The position numbers were made by a program, and so were the translations under genes. DNA of 64,000 nt from Rhexocercosporidium sp. MPI-PUGE-AT-0058 (Eukaryota > Ascomycota > Leotiomycetes > Helotiales): positions 2,914,001 through 2,978,000 of the forward strand of contig JAGTJL010000002.1 of NCBI GenBank assembly GCA_020746875.1, given 5' to 3'. A model generated the notes under the pieces. The model saw only the letters and a list, made by a program, of their open reading frames with translations. It did not search any database and was not told the origin of the DNA. Shown piece after piece: positions 1 through 10,275 of this stretch (within the stretch, counting starts at the first letter, position 1; each line of letters begins with the position of its first letter).

Positions 1-521
1 CTGAAACCCTTGACAGAACTTCCGCAATGGTACTGAAAGAACCGATGACACAATTTGGTAACAGTTTTTATATCGGACCAAGGACTAGTAATTATACGAG
101 AGTACTTGTGTTTGATGTGGTGCGCGGACAGCGTAGACTACGATGTTTCATGGGGGAAAACCTTTCCGCTTGTGGTAAGAAAGCTAGATTGCGTTACTGT
201 ACTGAGCGTGAAGCACTTTATTATAGAATCACCGTATAGTAGAGAAACAAAGAATCATTGGGTAGTTACGAGTAGTTACGAGTAGCATCAAAGACCGTTT
301 GGGTTTAGTCTGGGCGAGGCTCTGGCTCTCAGTGAAGGTTAGGCTCAGTGGGGTGGATGAAAAGTGGGATACTATAGTGGCCCAGCCCAATGGCAAAGCA
401 TGGTCTAAGTTCGTAAGCGATGCCACAAGGAAAGGATCGGGCTGACCAAATGCAAGTTATTTTTGACTAGGATATAAATTGAAATAAGTACACCGTCTCC
501 ATCGTTCAAAGAAACTACCCT
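1..521. other. Non-coding stretch
   Basis: No gene is recognised here. Open frames are short and lack family motifs. A short tandem duplication of a TAGTTACGAG-like unit lies near 263-285. The stretch leads directly into the tRNA gene. Confidence 0.5.
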
Positions 522-612
522 GCCCGGGTAGCTCAATCGGTAGAGCGTGTGGCTCTTATGATTTCTTCACTAGAACACCTCAAGGTCGTGGGTTCGAGCC
601 CCACCTCGGGCT
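522..612 (+). tRNA. tRNA-Lys(CTT) with 18-nt intron
   Basis: A cloverleaf can be folded by hand. The acceptor arm is 522-528 with 605-611, the D stem is GCTC (531-534) with GAGC (543-546), and the T arm is GTGGG-TTCGAGC-CCCAC. The anticodon CTT lies at 555-557 in the loop CTCTTA and decodes AAG lysine. An intron of about 18 nt (559-576) sits one base 3' of the anticodon, the usual place for nuclear tRNA introns. The anticodon stem TGTGG/CCTCA (548-552 with 578-582) has a central T-T mismatch, and the base after the acceptor stem is T, so one of several copies may be slightly degenerate. A T5 run near 652 could end Pol III transcription. Confidence 0.85.
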
Positions 613-1222
613 CAAATCCCGAGGTTTCCATCATTGGAAGCTTCTTCACATCTTTTTGGCCCGGTGTTGATAGAGGGGGAGGGAGGGGGAGGGTGGGGAA
701 GGAGGGGGTGTTGGGAAATCTCAAGGATTATGAAGCTCTCTAAGGCACGACGACTATTCCCACCAGTATTCAACTGCCCTGCTGGCTTCCTAGGCATATT
801 TGCTATCATTCACGACTTACGACGTCAGAAGCTTCTTCTTGAGGACTTTTTTTTACGTCGAAGTTTGTCGAATGATCGGGACCCTGGTTTAGTGGGAGTG
901 CTTCGGTGCATTTAGTAGCTAAGCGAGCATTAGTGGCTTGGCGAACTTGGATAACACAAAATTTTGCATAGTAACAGAAGTATATAAAGTATATTAATCA
1001 TTTAATTTCTATTCCTTTCAGTTATTAATACAAAAATTATAAAAACATAATTTTATATTTATTTTTTAATTATTCTTATAAACTGTTAAGTAATGTAAAA
1101 TAAATTTCTTTCTTAGTAAGATAATAAATAAAGAGTAATAAGCTTAATATAGAAGTTTCAAAAGAATCTATTAATATTTGATAAAACTTACAAAAGTCGA
1201 AACTCGCTTTTTTTAGTATAAA
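613..1222. other. Non-coding stretch, AT-rich from about 960
   Basis: After a G-rich tract (about 666-706), composition changes near 960 to strongly AT-rich, TA-rich sequence continuing to 1222, without open frames. This resembles the interior of the transposon downstream and is probably RIP-altered repeat DNA. Confidence 0.4.
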
Positions 1223-1301
1223 TGTTACGGACGCTCCTGGGCGACCACTAGGTCCCGGGATCACGTGATGGACCTAAGGGATCCTAGGGAAACGAAGGTT
1301 T

Positions 1302-1332
1302 TATCCGAGGGGCTGCTGCCAGGGTTGACTTG
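1302..1332 (+). repeat. Left terminal inverted repeat with TA duplication
   Basis: TA at 1302-1303 is followed by the 29-bp repeat 1304-1332, which matches 3321-3349 perfectly in inverse orientation. It is GC-rich, unlike the element interior. Confidence 0.9.
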
Positions 1333-3349
1333 GCTAAAGCGTAGGGTTGCCTCGGCTAATTCTGGCTAATTAGAGAGCCGTATTTCGGTCGAATTTATTT
1401 AAATTCTAGTTACTCGCTATGAAATCTATTAAAATAAGGCTTATTTTTATATAAATAGATGTCGTATTATTTACACTTAAATATTGTTTATTTCTTTATA
1501 AAAGACCGACTTTAATTTATTGATATTTGACTTAATGTAACCCGTTTTGTAGGCCTGTCTTTAAACCTCCCTCTTTGAAATGTAATATATTAACTCTTTT
1601 TAGCTATTTTAATTTATTAATAGAGATGTGGCGGTCTAAGGTTAGCTTTTTGATTAATAATAGAGACTCTTATTTTTGGGCTCCGTTGAAAAGCCTTATT
1701 TGTTATAGTAAATAGCTTTTTAACGAGTACTCGTCGAAACTTTTATTAGCTTCTGAAAGACAGCTTTCGCGGCTCTTTAATTTCAGATCGCTTAGCTAGT
1801 AAGTAATAGTTTATTAGAATAAGCTTAAATAATTAGTGCTTAATAGCTTGGTGGTCTCCTCGGCGTACTTCTTTTAAACTAGGCTTTTGAGCAATTAGAT
1901 GATCCTTTTAATTTATAGCTCTTATATTATGATTATAGTTATTAGCTATTATCGAAATAAGTAGTATTTTAGTAGCTCTTTTCGTAAAGAGTACTCGGGA
2001 TGTCTTTGCCTTTGAGCTTGTTTCTTTTGAGCGTTTTCTTCTTCGTTTAATAGTTTTATTTATTAATAAAACTAATGTTATAAATAGGATAAAAGCTTAA
2101 TTCTTTTAGTCGATTTGGAGTGTTTTGCCGTTAACTGTAAGGTAGGCATAAAGTTGTCTTTATGAAATAATATTGTTTTTGTTTAACTTCTTTAAATTTA
2201 ATAGTTTTTTGATAACGCCGGAGTTAGTTTAATACGTGTCAGTAACGCTAAAGCTTAAGGTTTTTGCGTACGCTACGAATTTGGTTAATATAAAAAGATT
2301 GTTTAGGAAGGCATGGTATTTATAACTTATTAAAGGCTTTGGTAACTATTGTAAAAGCTTTAAAACTATTGCTTAAGTTTTGTTCCCTTTTTTACCGGCT
2401 TTTTTGGTATCGCTTAATATAATTGGTATAAGAGTATTTATAGGCCTATTTTCTGCTCTTAGAATATGTTAATTCTAAATAAGAATGAATTCGGTATAAG
2501 TAATTGCTTATACTTTAAAGCTTGTAGGCGTGGGTTTATTTGGTATTGTGGTAACTTCTTTAGCTTGCCTTTTATATCGGATTATGTATTTATTTATTAT
2601 AATATTTCTTTTAAGTACGTATATTAAAAGATTAGTATTTTAAATATAGTTTGAGAGCTTATTTATTTATTAAAAGTTAGTAAATTTAATGTCTGGGCAT
2701 TAATATTTACTTGTTTATATAGTCTCGAAGCTTTACTTTTAGTTAGCTTTATACGTATATAAAGCTCTTAAAACCGATCCTTTAATATGTGACGTATAAT
2801 ATTATAGTGAGCGAAATATTCTTTATTTGCTTAATAATTAGAGATCTCGTGTTGTATATTATATGTTATATAAATACGTATGGTAAAATATGCGTAAAGC
2901 TCTTCACGAGTGGTAGGGTATTAAAGGAGGGGTCGTGTATATGATTGAGAATAGTCCTTTACGTCTTGGACGTAGTTATTTGTCTTCTTAATTATTTAAT
3001 TTATTATTTTAGGGGTGAAATATATAGTAAAAAGGGACAGCGGATCGTTTATATTAACGTATTCTAGAAGCCGGATTTTAGGGGGGAATGTCGGTAATTT
3101 TAGGGGATAAAAAGTGCCCCCGTGATTTTTTAATAACGGCGCATCCAGGCGACGGGTTCTTGGATTTATAAGATTTGCAATTGTATCCTTTAATATTGTG
3201 GTAATAATAAAAATAATAATTTTAGGTATAAATTACGGTTTGTTTATATATTAATAATAGCCCTAGATTTTGGTGTTCCTTTGGAATAACTGTTTTTGCG
3301 GCTCCGGGCAAGGGTCTGGGCAAGTCAACCCTGGCAGCAGCCCCTCGGA
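1304..3349. mobile_element. Decayed TIR DNA transposon with TA target duplication
   Basis: Positions 1304-1332 and 3321-3349 are perfect 29-bp inverted repeats starting TCCGAGGGGCTGC. They are flanked by TA at 1302-1303 and 3350-3351, the signature of Tc1/mariner-type integration. The element is 2,046 bp, a normal size for that superfamily. The interior is very AT/TA-rich and has no intact transposase frame. On the minus strand 1801-1980 reads as about 60 codons interrupted by only two TAA stops, as expected if CAA codons were converted by C-to-T mutation (RIP). The transposase family cannot be assigned. A non-Tc1 TIR family with TA preference is possible. Confidence 0.75.
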
Positions 3350-3351
3350 TA
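3321..3351 (-). repeat. Right terminal inverted repeat with TA duplication
   Basis: The 29-bp repeat 3321-3349 is the exact reverse complement of 1304-1332 and is followed by TA at 3350-3351. Confidence 0.9.
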
Positions 3352-3625
3352 TAAGACTGGCACGTCTGCCATTAGATAGGAGCTTCGTGCTCAACTGAAA
3401 ATAATATCCCACCTCTACTAGTCATTGTTTATCCCACCATACGTGATGCACCTACTTCTCGATCTTTGAGATCAACCACACGCCACCGTATCTACATCGA
3501 GTAAATACACGGACGGTGACAGTAAATAGTGGCCGGAAAGGGGGGTTAGAGACTTACAGGATATTGCTACAGTTCCACCTAAGTCTCTCGGGTTCCTTTT
3601 CAGTAGCAAATTTCTACAGTATAAA

Positions 3626-4040
3626 TGGGTCCTCGCGTAGATAAATCCTTAACTAGCCTGTGAATTGTTAGTTATGTTGCGTATCGCCTCGATTGGTTTA
3701 GAAATCTTGTTTCTCAGGCGTGCTGGAAGAGCATGCTTGCTGCTCCTCCAACCGGCCACGAATATACCATTCGATCTACTGTTCCAAGGTCGATGACCCG
3801 CGTTTGATAATGTCGACGAATCTATCAGTGGATTTGGTGGAGTTACATCAATCGTCGGTGCAGTTGCGGAATGAGCGGCAAGCACATTCCTTTCACATCA
3901 CACAAGTGGCTCTTCTTCGCGACTATTTAACCATACAATACTACAATCTAAGCTAATACCTAGACATCTCCCTTCAGAAGTTGAGGAAGGTAGGTGTCAG
4001 TCTTTGTTCTAACACTCTAATACTGATGGCGCTACCGAAG
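3626..4040. other. Non-coding stretch 3' of the aspartate-semialdehyde dehydrogenase gene
   Basis: No gene is supported. It lies between the transposon block and the stop codon of the minus-strand gene and probably holds its terminator. Confidence 0.5.
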
Positions 4041-5452
4041 TCAAATATATCCCTTTAAAATTGCTGCTTCACAATTCAACACACTGCTCCCCGCCGCTCC
4101 AATAATAGTATTATGACTTAGCGCCACAAACTTGATATCAAAGATTCCAGACTCGTCTTCTCGCACGCGTCCCACACTAACAGCATAACCACGCTCCATA
4201 TTGCGGTCTAGCCGGGGCTGTGGCCGTGTCGGATCTTCATGTACAATGATAGCGTGCGCAGGGGCTGAGTAGCACCCGAGGGCCTGGGCTTCGCTAACAT
4301 AAGACTGCAGGGCAGCTTTAACAGCTAAAGCAGTAGGGGGAGGGCGGCTGGCGAAGCGGAGGGAAACGCATGCGGTATGACCGTCAAGGACCGGGACACT
4401 AGATAGAAGGAAAGGTTAGTGAGATGGAAATCGAATGAAGACTATGAAGTTGTGTGTAAGATGGAGGTAGTAATGGTGCTTACCGATTACATGCCGCTGA
4501 TACTCGCATCTGCTGTGGCGTGACCTGATTCTTTTCAGAATTCAGAATGCCCAAAATCTTGCAGGCTTCTGTCTCGATCTTCGACTCTTCCGACTCGATA
4601 TAGGGTACAATGTTATCTATGATGTCCATTGAAGACACCCCTGGATAACCAGCGCCTGATAATGCTTGGAGCGTGACGACGCTGACTTCGGATATTCGGC
4701 CGAACTTTGCTTGGAGGGCGGCGAAGGGGATAACAATCCCAATTACGGCACTAGTTATTGAGGTTAATCACTCTTCTAATGCATATGATGTATGGAGAAG
4801 GGAAAGAGGGTGCTGTACCAGTTCGAATTTGTCACCAGAAACCCCTTCCCCTCAGAATTCAAGTGCTGCCGCTGAGCTGGAATCAGACTCATGTGGGCTA
4901 GATTCACCGTAGGGACAACCAGGGGCGTCAATGGATCCATTCGATACGCGGAAGCATTCGAGAACACGGGGTACAACCTAGCAAAGTCCAGCTCGACCTC
5001 ATACGCCTTTGCCGTGTCGAGGCCCGAAAAGATAACATCGCAGCCCTTGAAGAGTTCCGGTCGACAAGACTGCACAACGAGGCTTGCAACCGTAGCAGGA
5101 ATGGGCTCCGATTGACGCCAATGCGCTGCTTCAGCATAGCTTTTTCCCGCACTTCTCTCGGAGGCGCCAACGGTGGAAATGTCCAGATACGGATGTTCAG
5201 ACAGAAGAAGGATAAAGCGTTGGCCAACGGCGCCTGTGGCTCCGAGGATACCTAGAGATATAATCAGCCATACGCATCAAACAAGCCGAACTACTCGGGC
5301 AGGTTATGCTGGCATCCTCACATGCCACTGCAAGATGTCATGGTAGGAGGCCGAGAAAAGAGATCTGTGTAAGAGAGAAAATGAGAGAGTCGATACATAC
5401 CGCATCGCAGTTTTGGCATTTTCCGATCTTTCGAGATAACTTGGTCTGCCAT
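4041..5452 (-). CDS. HOM2: Aspartate-semialdehyde dehydrogenase
   Basis: This enzyme makes aspartate-4-semialdehyde by NADPH-dependent reduction of aspartyl-4-phosphate, the branch point to threonine, methionine and isoleucine. Four exons (5401-5452, 4819-5251, 4484-4750, 4041-4398) join in phase to 369 aa, a normal length for fungal members. Seen: the N-terminal nucleotide-binding motif [13 protein letters not shown], then DVIFSGLDT, the catalytic-cysteine motif NSNCAV (Cys162), the ALSGAGYPG segment, and the C-terminal RPQPRLDRN and [12 protein letters not shown] motifs. Intron 2 (donor GTACAG, 68 nt) splits the catalytic Cys codon. An in-frame ATG 11 codons downstream (MPKLRCG) is an alternative start. 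It is divergent from the ARO8-like gene. Confidence 0.93.
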
Positions 5453-6096
5453 GACTTGCTGTCGCGAGGGTTGGGTTGCTTGTAAAAGTTGAATACTGAA
5501 GAGTCAGTCGTTTGCCATCAAGTGATGCCGACGTCGGACGGAGTTTTTTCCGTTGATGCCCCGCCACAACAACCGCCACAACCAACGCATATGCGGGGCT
5601 ATGTGGCAGTAGAGGTCTAAGGGAAATGACGTTTCTATTTCATTCCATTGGTGGCAGGACGTCTGCCACAAGGCGGTCTTCCTATTGGCTGGAGTCCCAC
5701 AAATTTGTCTCATAGAGACATTGTTTTGCCTATGTTTATTTTTGTATAGATCTCTCCATTGGCACGTGCTATTCCTTTCAAAAGGGGGGTAGCCATGTCG
5801 AAGTAGGTATGTGCTTGGATACCCTCCTTAAGAGCTTCGACTGCTCCATTCCTCTCTGCAATGTTAGCTTATATTCATAAAAACACGTACTTTCTTCGTG
5901 CCTTTGTGTTGCTGTAAGGCTATGTATGCATAACGTACATTAACATGAGATACACCATTTGGTTTCTCGTCATCCATTGGTTCCTGTTCCGTTTGCACAT
6001 GAATAGCTTTGTTTACATTGGCTGGAAAGATGTTGCATCGGCACCCCCTCTTTTAGTTACGCTCCCCATTGCGGCCCACTTCCGCATTCATGCCAT

Positions 6097-6103
6097 ATGA
6101 CTC
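6097..6103 (+). promoter_or_regulatory. Candidate CPC-1/Gcn4 core site
   Basis: ATGACTC matches the core of the TGA(C/G)TCA element bound by Gcn4/CPC-1, which activates amino-acid genes. It lies about 650 bp upstream of HOM2 and 1.2 kb upstream of ARO8. A 7-mer match can easily occur by chance. Confidence 0.2.
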
Positions 6104-7225
6104 CCGTCGAGCTCTCTTTTAGTTTCGCTCCGCGCTTAGCTATGATCTTCCTTCGACATCGAACATCAAAGCTTCATTAACTTGCGATTGCTCCTTCACG
6201 AACTGTAAGTTTGTCCTTTCTCTCTACCTTAATTTGTAGTACTAAGGCTGACACCTTCTCGATTTCTCAACGAACGCTTTCAATCTCCTACCCGCCCACA
6301 AGCACCCGCTACATCCCAGCCTCCCCACCACATGGGCCGCCTAAAAGAAAGTAAAGTTGACACCTCCAAGAGATTAGAAATATGACTTGAGGCTCCTTGC
6401 AGAATTTTAATTCTATAGGCTCTTTGAGAGAGCAAGGCGATTCGCTTCTCAGATTCGCAAGTCCTCGAATGAACATATGGCTTCTAGAAGATGGCATCTA
6501 GTAGGGAAAGGTGAATCAAGGCAACTGCCAGATGACTGACCTTTTGAAGTGTATCTTCTATCAGTATGTCTCGTATTTTCTAATGTGAGGCCATGTTCTG
6601 TGATAGAGAGACATATCACACTCAATATCTGATATTGGAGGAGATAGGTGGGGTAGATACTGTAGATATCGTCATGTATAGACACCAAACACTTTGATAC
6701 GAATTGGACGGTTAGATTTTAACAAAGTGTTGAATGCCATGCTATCTGGACCCTATCTGAAGCCTTTCCAAGTAGTTTGGTCACTCCTCTAACTTGTAGG
6801 GCAGCTTCGAAGTGAAGCAGTTGCACCTCGATCACCTCAGTCAAATAGTCAAATAGTCAATAGTGGGGTAGTGGGGTCAAGTCCGGCCGAGAATCGGAGT
6901 ACGGGTGTTCGCTTAAATATGCAGCGCTTATCTTCGGCCTATGGCTATGCTTCGATAGCGATAAAACGCCATGCCCTTGCCGTCAATTGACACCACCACC
7001 ACCAGGCCACTCACCAGACCTGCTGCTCGGAATGTGTGGATTCCCTTACCACAAAGAGACTTCTCTGACTACAAACAAGCATTTAGTGACAATCATTATC
7101 CTTCGCTACGCTCCGACTCTCCTTACTTGTTGCTCCTCACCTGCTCTGCCTCCCGGCTGCATGCTTGGCTCGCAGATTCGCAGGCACGCCCTGGACTTGA
7201 CATTAAGTACCTTTCCATTCCCAGG

Positions 7226-7232
7226 GTGACTC
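7226..7232 (+). promoter_or_regulatory. Candidate CPC-1/Gcn4 core site near ARO8 start
   Basis: GTGACTC lies about 90 bp upstream of the ARO8 start codon, a plausible place for general amino-acid control. This is inference from a short match. Confidence 0.25.
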
Positions 7233-7319
7233 TACACTCCGTCATAAGTCTCGGTTTCTTTGGTACTTTCCCTCCACCTTTCGTACATACTCATTTTCGT
7301 ACTCATACATAGTCAAAAT

Positions 7320-9088
7320 ATGCCTCCTCCATCGGCAGTTGGGAATGGCTTTGAAGCTGAGGCAATCACTGACACAGAGGCAATTGTCGTTCCTAACCCC
7401 CTCACCACCAAAGCCGTTGCTGCTAGACGTATTAAAGCAGGCAGGTTAGTTGCAAAGACCGCTGCTTATACGAGCAGTGACTTTTTCAAAATTCCTGTTG
7501 GTCCTCCCGCACTCCGCGAATGACAGTAGCTAATGTCACTAGAATACTGGAAAGCCAAAAGCAAAGAAATGGGACCGTAAGTTGCCCTCATACAAAACTA
7601 CCCACTCTTGATGAATGCTCACCATTGGCAGACTATCTCAGCGTTGAAGCCAAAGCAAGACAACCCTCCAGCTTGAAAGGAGCAGCCAAATACCTCAACA
7701 AACCTGGACTCATCACCCTCGGAGGCGGTCTTCCACTGGCAGAGAACTTTCCTATCGAGGAACTTAGTTTCAAAGTCCCAACCATTCCCTACTTCTCCGA
7801 AGCCGAAACAAAACAAAATGGTACAATATTAAAGGCTGGGAAATACGATGTTACGGAGACGGATGATGGTGTATACGATCTATCCATTGCATTGAATTAT
7901 GCGTTGGGTACTGGATCCGCACAGATGGTTCGTTTTGTCACCGAACATACAGAAATGGTCTGCAACCCAGCCTTCGCAGACTGGCAGTGTGCCCTTACTG
8001 TCGGTAGTACATCTGCATTGGATATTGCACTGCGCATGTTCTGTGAGAGAGGAGATGTGATCTTATCAGAAGACTATGCCTTTGCCTCAGCCGTCGAGAC
8101 AGCTGCTGCTCTAGGAGTTGGCTTTGCTGGAGTGGCTATGGACGCCGAGGGTCTTCTGCCCGAAAGCCTGGATGATATCCTGTCCAATTGGGATGCAAAG
8201 GCGAAGGGAGCTCGGAAGCCTTTCGTTCTGTACATCGTTCCCTCAGGCCAAAACCCTACTGGAGCAACCCAGTCATTTACACGTCGCAAAGAAATATACA
8301 AGATTGCCCAAAAGCACGATCTCTACATCTTCGAAGACGAGCCATACTACTTCCTCCAGATGCAACCATACACTGGCCCCGACTCCCCGGATGTTCCCCC
8401 ACCTGCAACCAATGAGGATTTCCTTCGATCTCTCGTCCCAACATATTTGAGTATGGATGTTGATGGCCGAGTCATGCGGATGGACAGTTTCTCCAAGGTC
8501 ATCGCACCAGGAAGTCGAGTTGGATGGGTCACTGCCTCAGAGCAAATCATCGAGAGATTCACCCGCGCCAACGAATGCTCCGTGCAGAACCCCAGTGGCA
8601 TTTCCCAAATCGTCTTATTTAAGCTGTTGGATGAGCACTGGGGCCATGACGGTTATCTGAAGTGGTTGATCAATCTCCGTATGGTATACACCAAGCGACG
8701 AGATGTAATCTTGGCTGCCTGCGAGAAAAATCTCCCCAAGGAAGTAGTTACATGGGACCCTCCGGCCGCAGGCATGTTTGTAAGTTATCCCCAGCCTCAC
8801 ATACCCGATCCTCGCTAATGCATTCAGCTCTGGCTCAAAGTGAACTGGCACCTTCACCCCCACGCAAAATCCAAGACTCTCTCCCAAATCGAAGAGGAGA
8901 TCTTCCTCGCTGCCGTGGATGAAGGCGTCTTGGTCAGCAAAGGTAGCTGGTTCGTTGCTGATCGCAGTGGCTTTGTCCAAACTGAGATGTTTTTCAGAGC
9001 TACTTTTGCCGCTGCTGCGGAGGACAAGATGACCGAAGCTATTGAGCGCTTCGGCGCTGCAGTCAGAGCGAGCTTTGGCCTGAAGTAA
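7320..9088 (+). CDS. ARO8: Aromatic amino acid aminotransferase (Aro8-type)
   Basis: A PLP-dependent fold-type I aminotransferase that interconverts aromatic amino acids and their 2-oxo acids; kynurenine/2-aminoadipate activity is also known in the family. Exons 7320-7496, 7543-7576, 7632-8779 and 8828-9088 give 539 aa. The two short 5' introns (46 and 55 nt) are needed to reach the conserved segment KPKAKKWDHYLSVEAKARQ; without them the first frame stops at 7521. Seen: LKGAAKYL, the GGGLP substrate-binding region, VPSGQNPTGA, FEDEPYYFLQ, and the Schiff-base lysine in DSFSKVIAPGSRVGW (about Lys359). It ends convergent to the P450 gene. The subfamily is assigned by motif resemblance. Confidence 0.93.
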
Positions 9089-10275
9089 AGTGAAGTGGAG
9101 TTGACTGATTTCATGAGATCTATCGAAGCCGAAACCCCCGAAAATGGGATGATGAGTTGGTGAAAACGGCGTTCAAGATTGGCGTTAGACTTTTGCTTGC
9201 AAGAGAGCACTAGATGATGAATGCGTACATGACTTTATAGACAAAATTGAGATATCTACCTTTCGATGAATAGCGTTTCTCATAGTCCAGGAAGAAACCC
9301 TAGGAGAATGCTATGATCTCACGCCGTTTAACCTACAGCTTCGGTTAACTTATTCATATTGGGTCTCGCATCCTCTATGGATTCCGGTGCAGTAACACTT
9401 TTTGGTGGTGCTACATGTCAATTCAGTACAGGTCGTTAAGTTTATGGTGAGACGTTTTCCGATCCGTTTCAAGGTTATATGCACTGTAAAATTGCTGTCA
9501 GTTCCAAACTGGTTGTCACTCATTTACCTTTGATGAAAATCAAGTCTTAAGACGAGGCATCGGAATCAAGAGGTTAGAAAGTAGACTCATCAGCCTAGAT
9601 GAGACCTGCGCACATGAGGCACGTGGTACAGATACAGAAATGTGGATGGATGGACACAAAACAGAAGTTTTACGTCCCACTGTAACTTGACGTGGAATGC
9701 TGGCTGCTATTCTGATAAAGAATACGTATATGCTTCTATACAAACATCCTTCATGATTAGCGTATGTGATCCCAATCTCTCGCTCCCGCATGCATGTGGC
9801 TTGCTGCCGTTCCAGCAGCATAAGTGAGGCTTAAGCGAAGTCACGGATGGCCCTAAACACTTGCCAGTAAATGTAACTGTGAGTTGAGTTTGAGTTTCTC
9901 TTAAGTTTGATTTTGTGCCTCGGCTTTGATGAAGTACTTACCATGTGAGGATCGTAAGGTATGTGAGGTAGTAAAAACTTTGATTATTCGACAGAATCGA
10001 GAGACACTTATTTGGTCTGCTTGTGAAGACAGTCGGTCGAAGTAGCCGAGCAAACCATGTTGTTTCTGTTCGAGCGCAATATATATTTTTTAAATGTGGA
10101 ATAGTGTGATGAGTGTATGAAGAATTACTGTTCCGTGGTGATCTAGGAACGTGCCCTTGTACTGGGTTATTTCATTTCATTACTGGTTTTCATGAGACAT
10201 TCGCTCCATCCTGATCCAGCCCAAAGCAGACTCGAAGCCCACCATACTACTGTCCCAACCCCAAGACTCAGAACC
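9089..10275. other. Convergent intergenic region
   Basis: About 1.2 kb between the 3' ends of ARO8 (+) and the P450 gene (-). Nothing coding is supported. It is AT-rich in places (near 10080-10095) and probably contains both terminators. Confidence 0.5.

Larger units (their letters stand above)
1223..3618. repeat. LTR-like remnant split by a DNA transposon
   Basis: If the inserted element (1304-3349) and one TA copy are removed, about 348 bp remain. They begin TGTTACGG, contain a GATCACGTGATGGACC-type palindromic stretch and a TTTTATAAG TATA-like box, and end in CA at 3617-3618. This is the usual look of fungal Gypsy-type LTRs. The bases GTATAAA flank both ends (1216-1222 and 3619-3625). Seven bases is longer than the usual 5-bp Gypsy duplication, so the right boundary is uncertain. 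No internal retrotransposon genes flank it, so it would be a solo LTR. The LTR call is inference. Confidence 0.35.
5453..7319. other. Divergent promoter region, HOM2/ARO8
   Basis: About 1.9 kb without a supportable gene; frames are short and motif-free. It holds the promoters of both flanking genes. A pyrimidine-rich tract lies near 6210-6310, and candidate CPC-1/Gcn4 cores (TGACTC) lie at 6098 and 7227. Confidence 0.5.
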
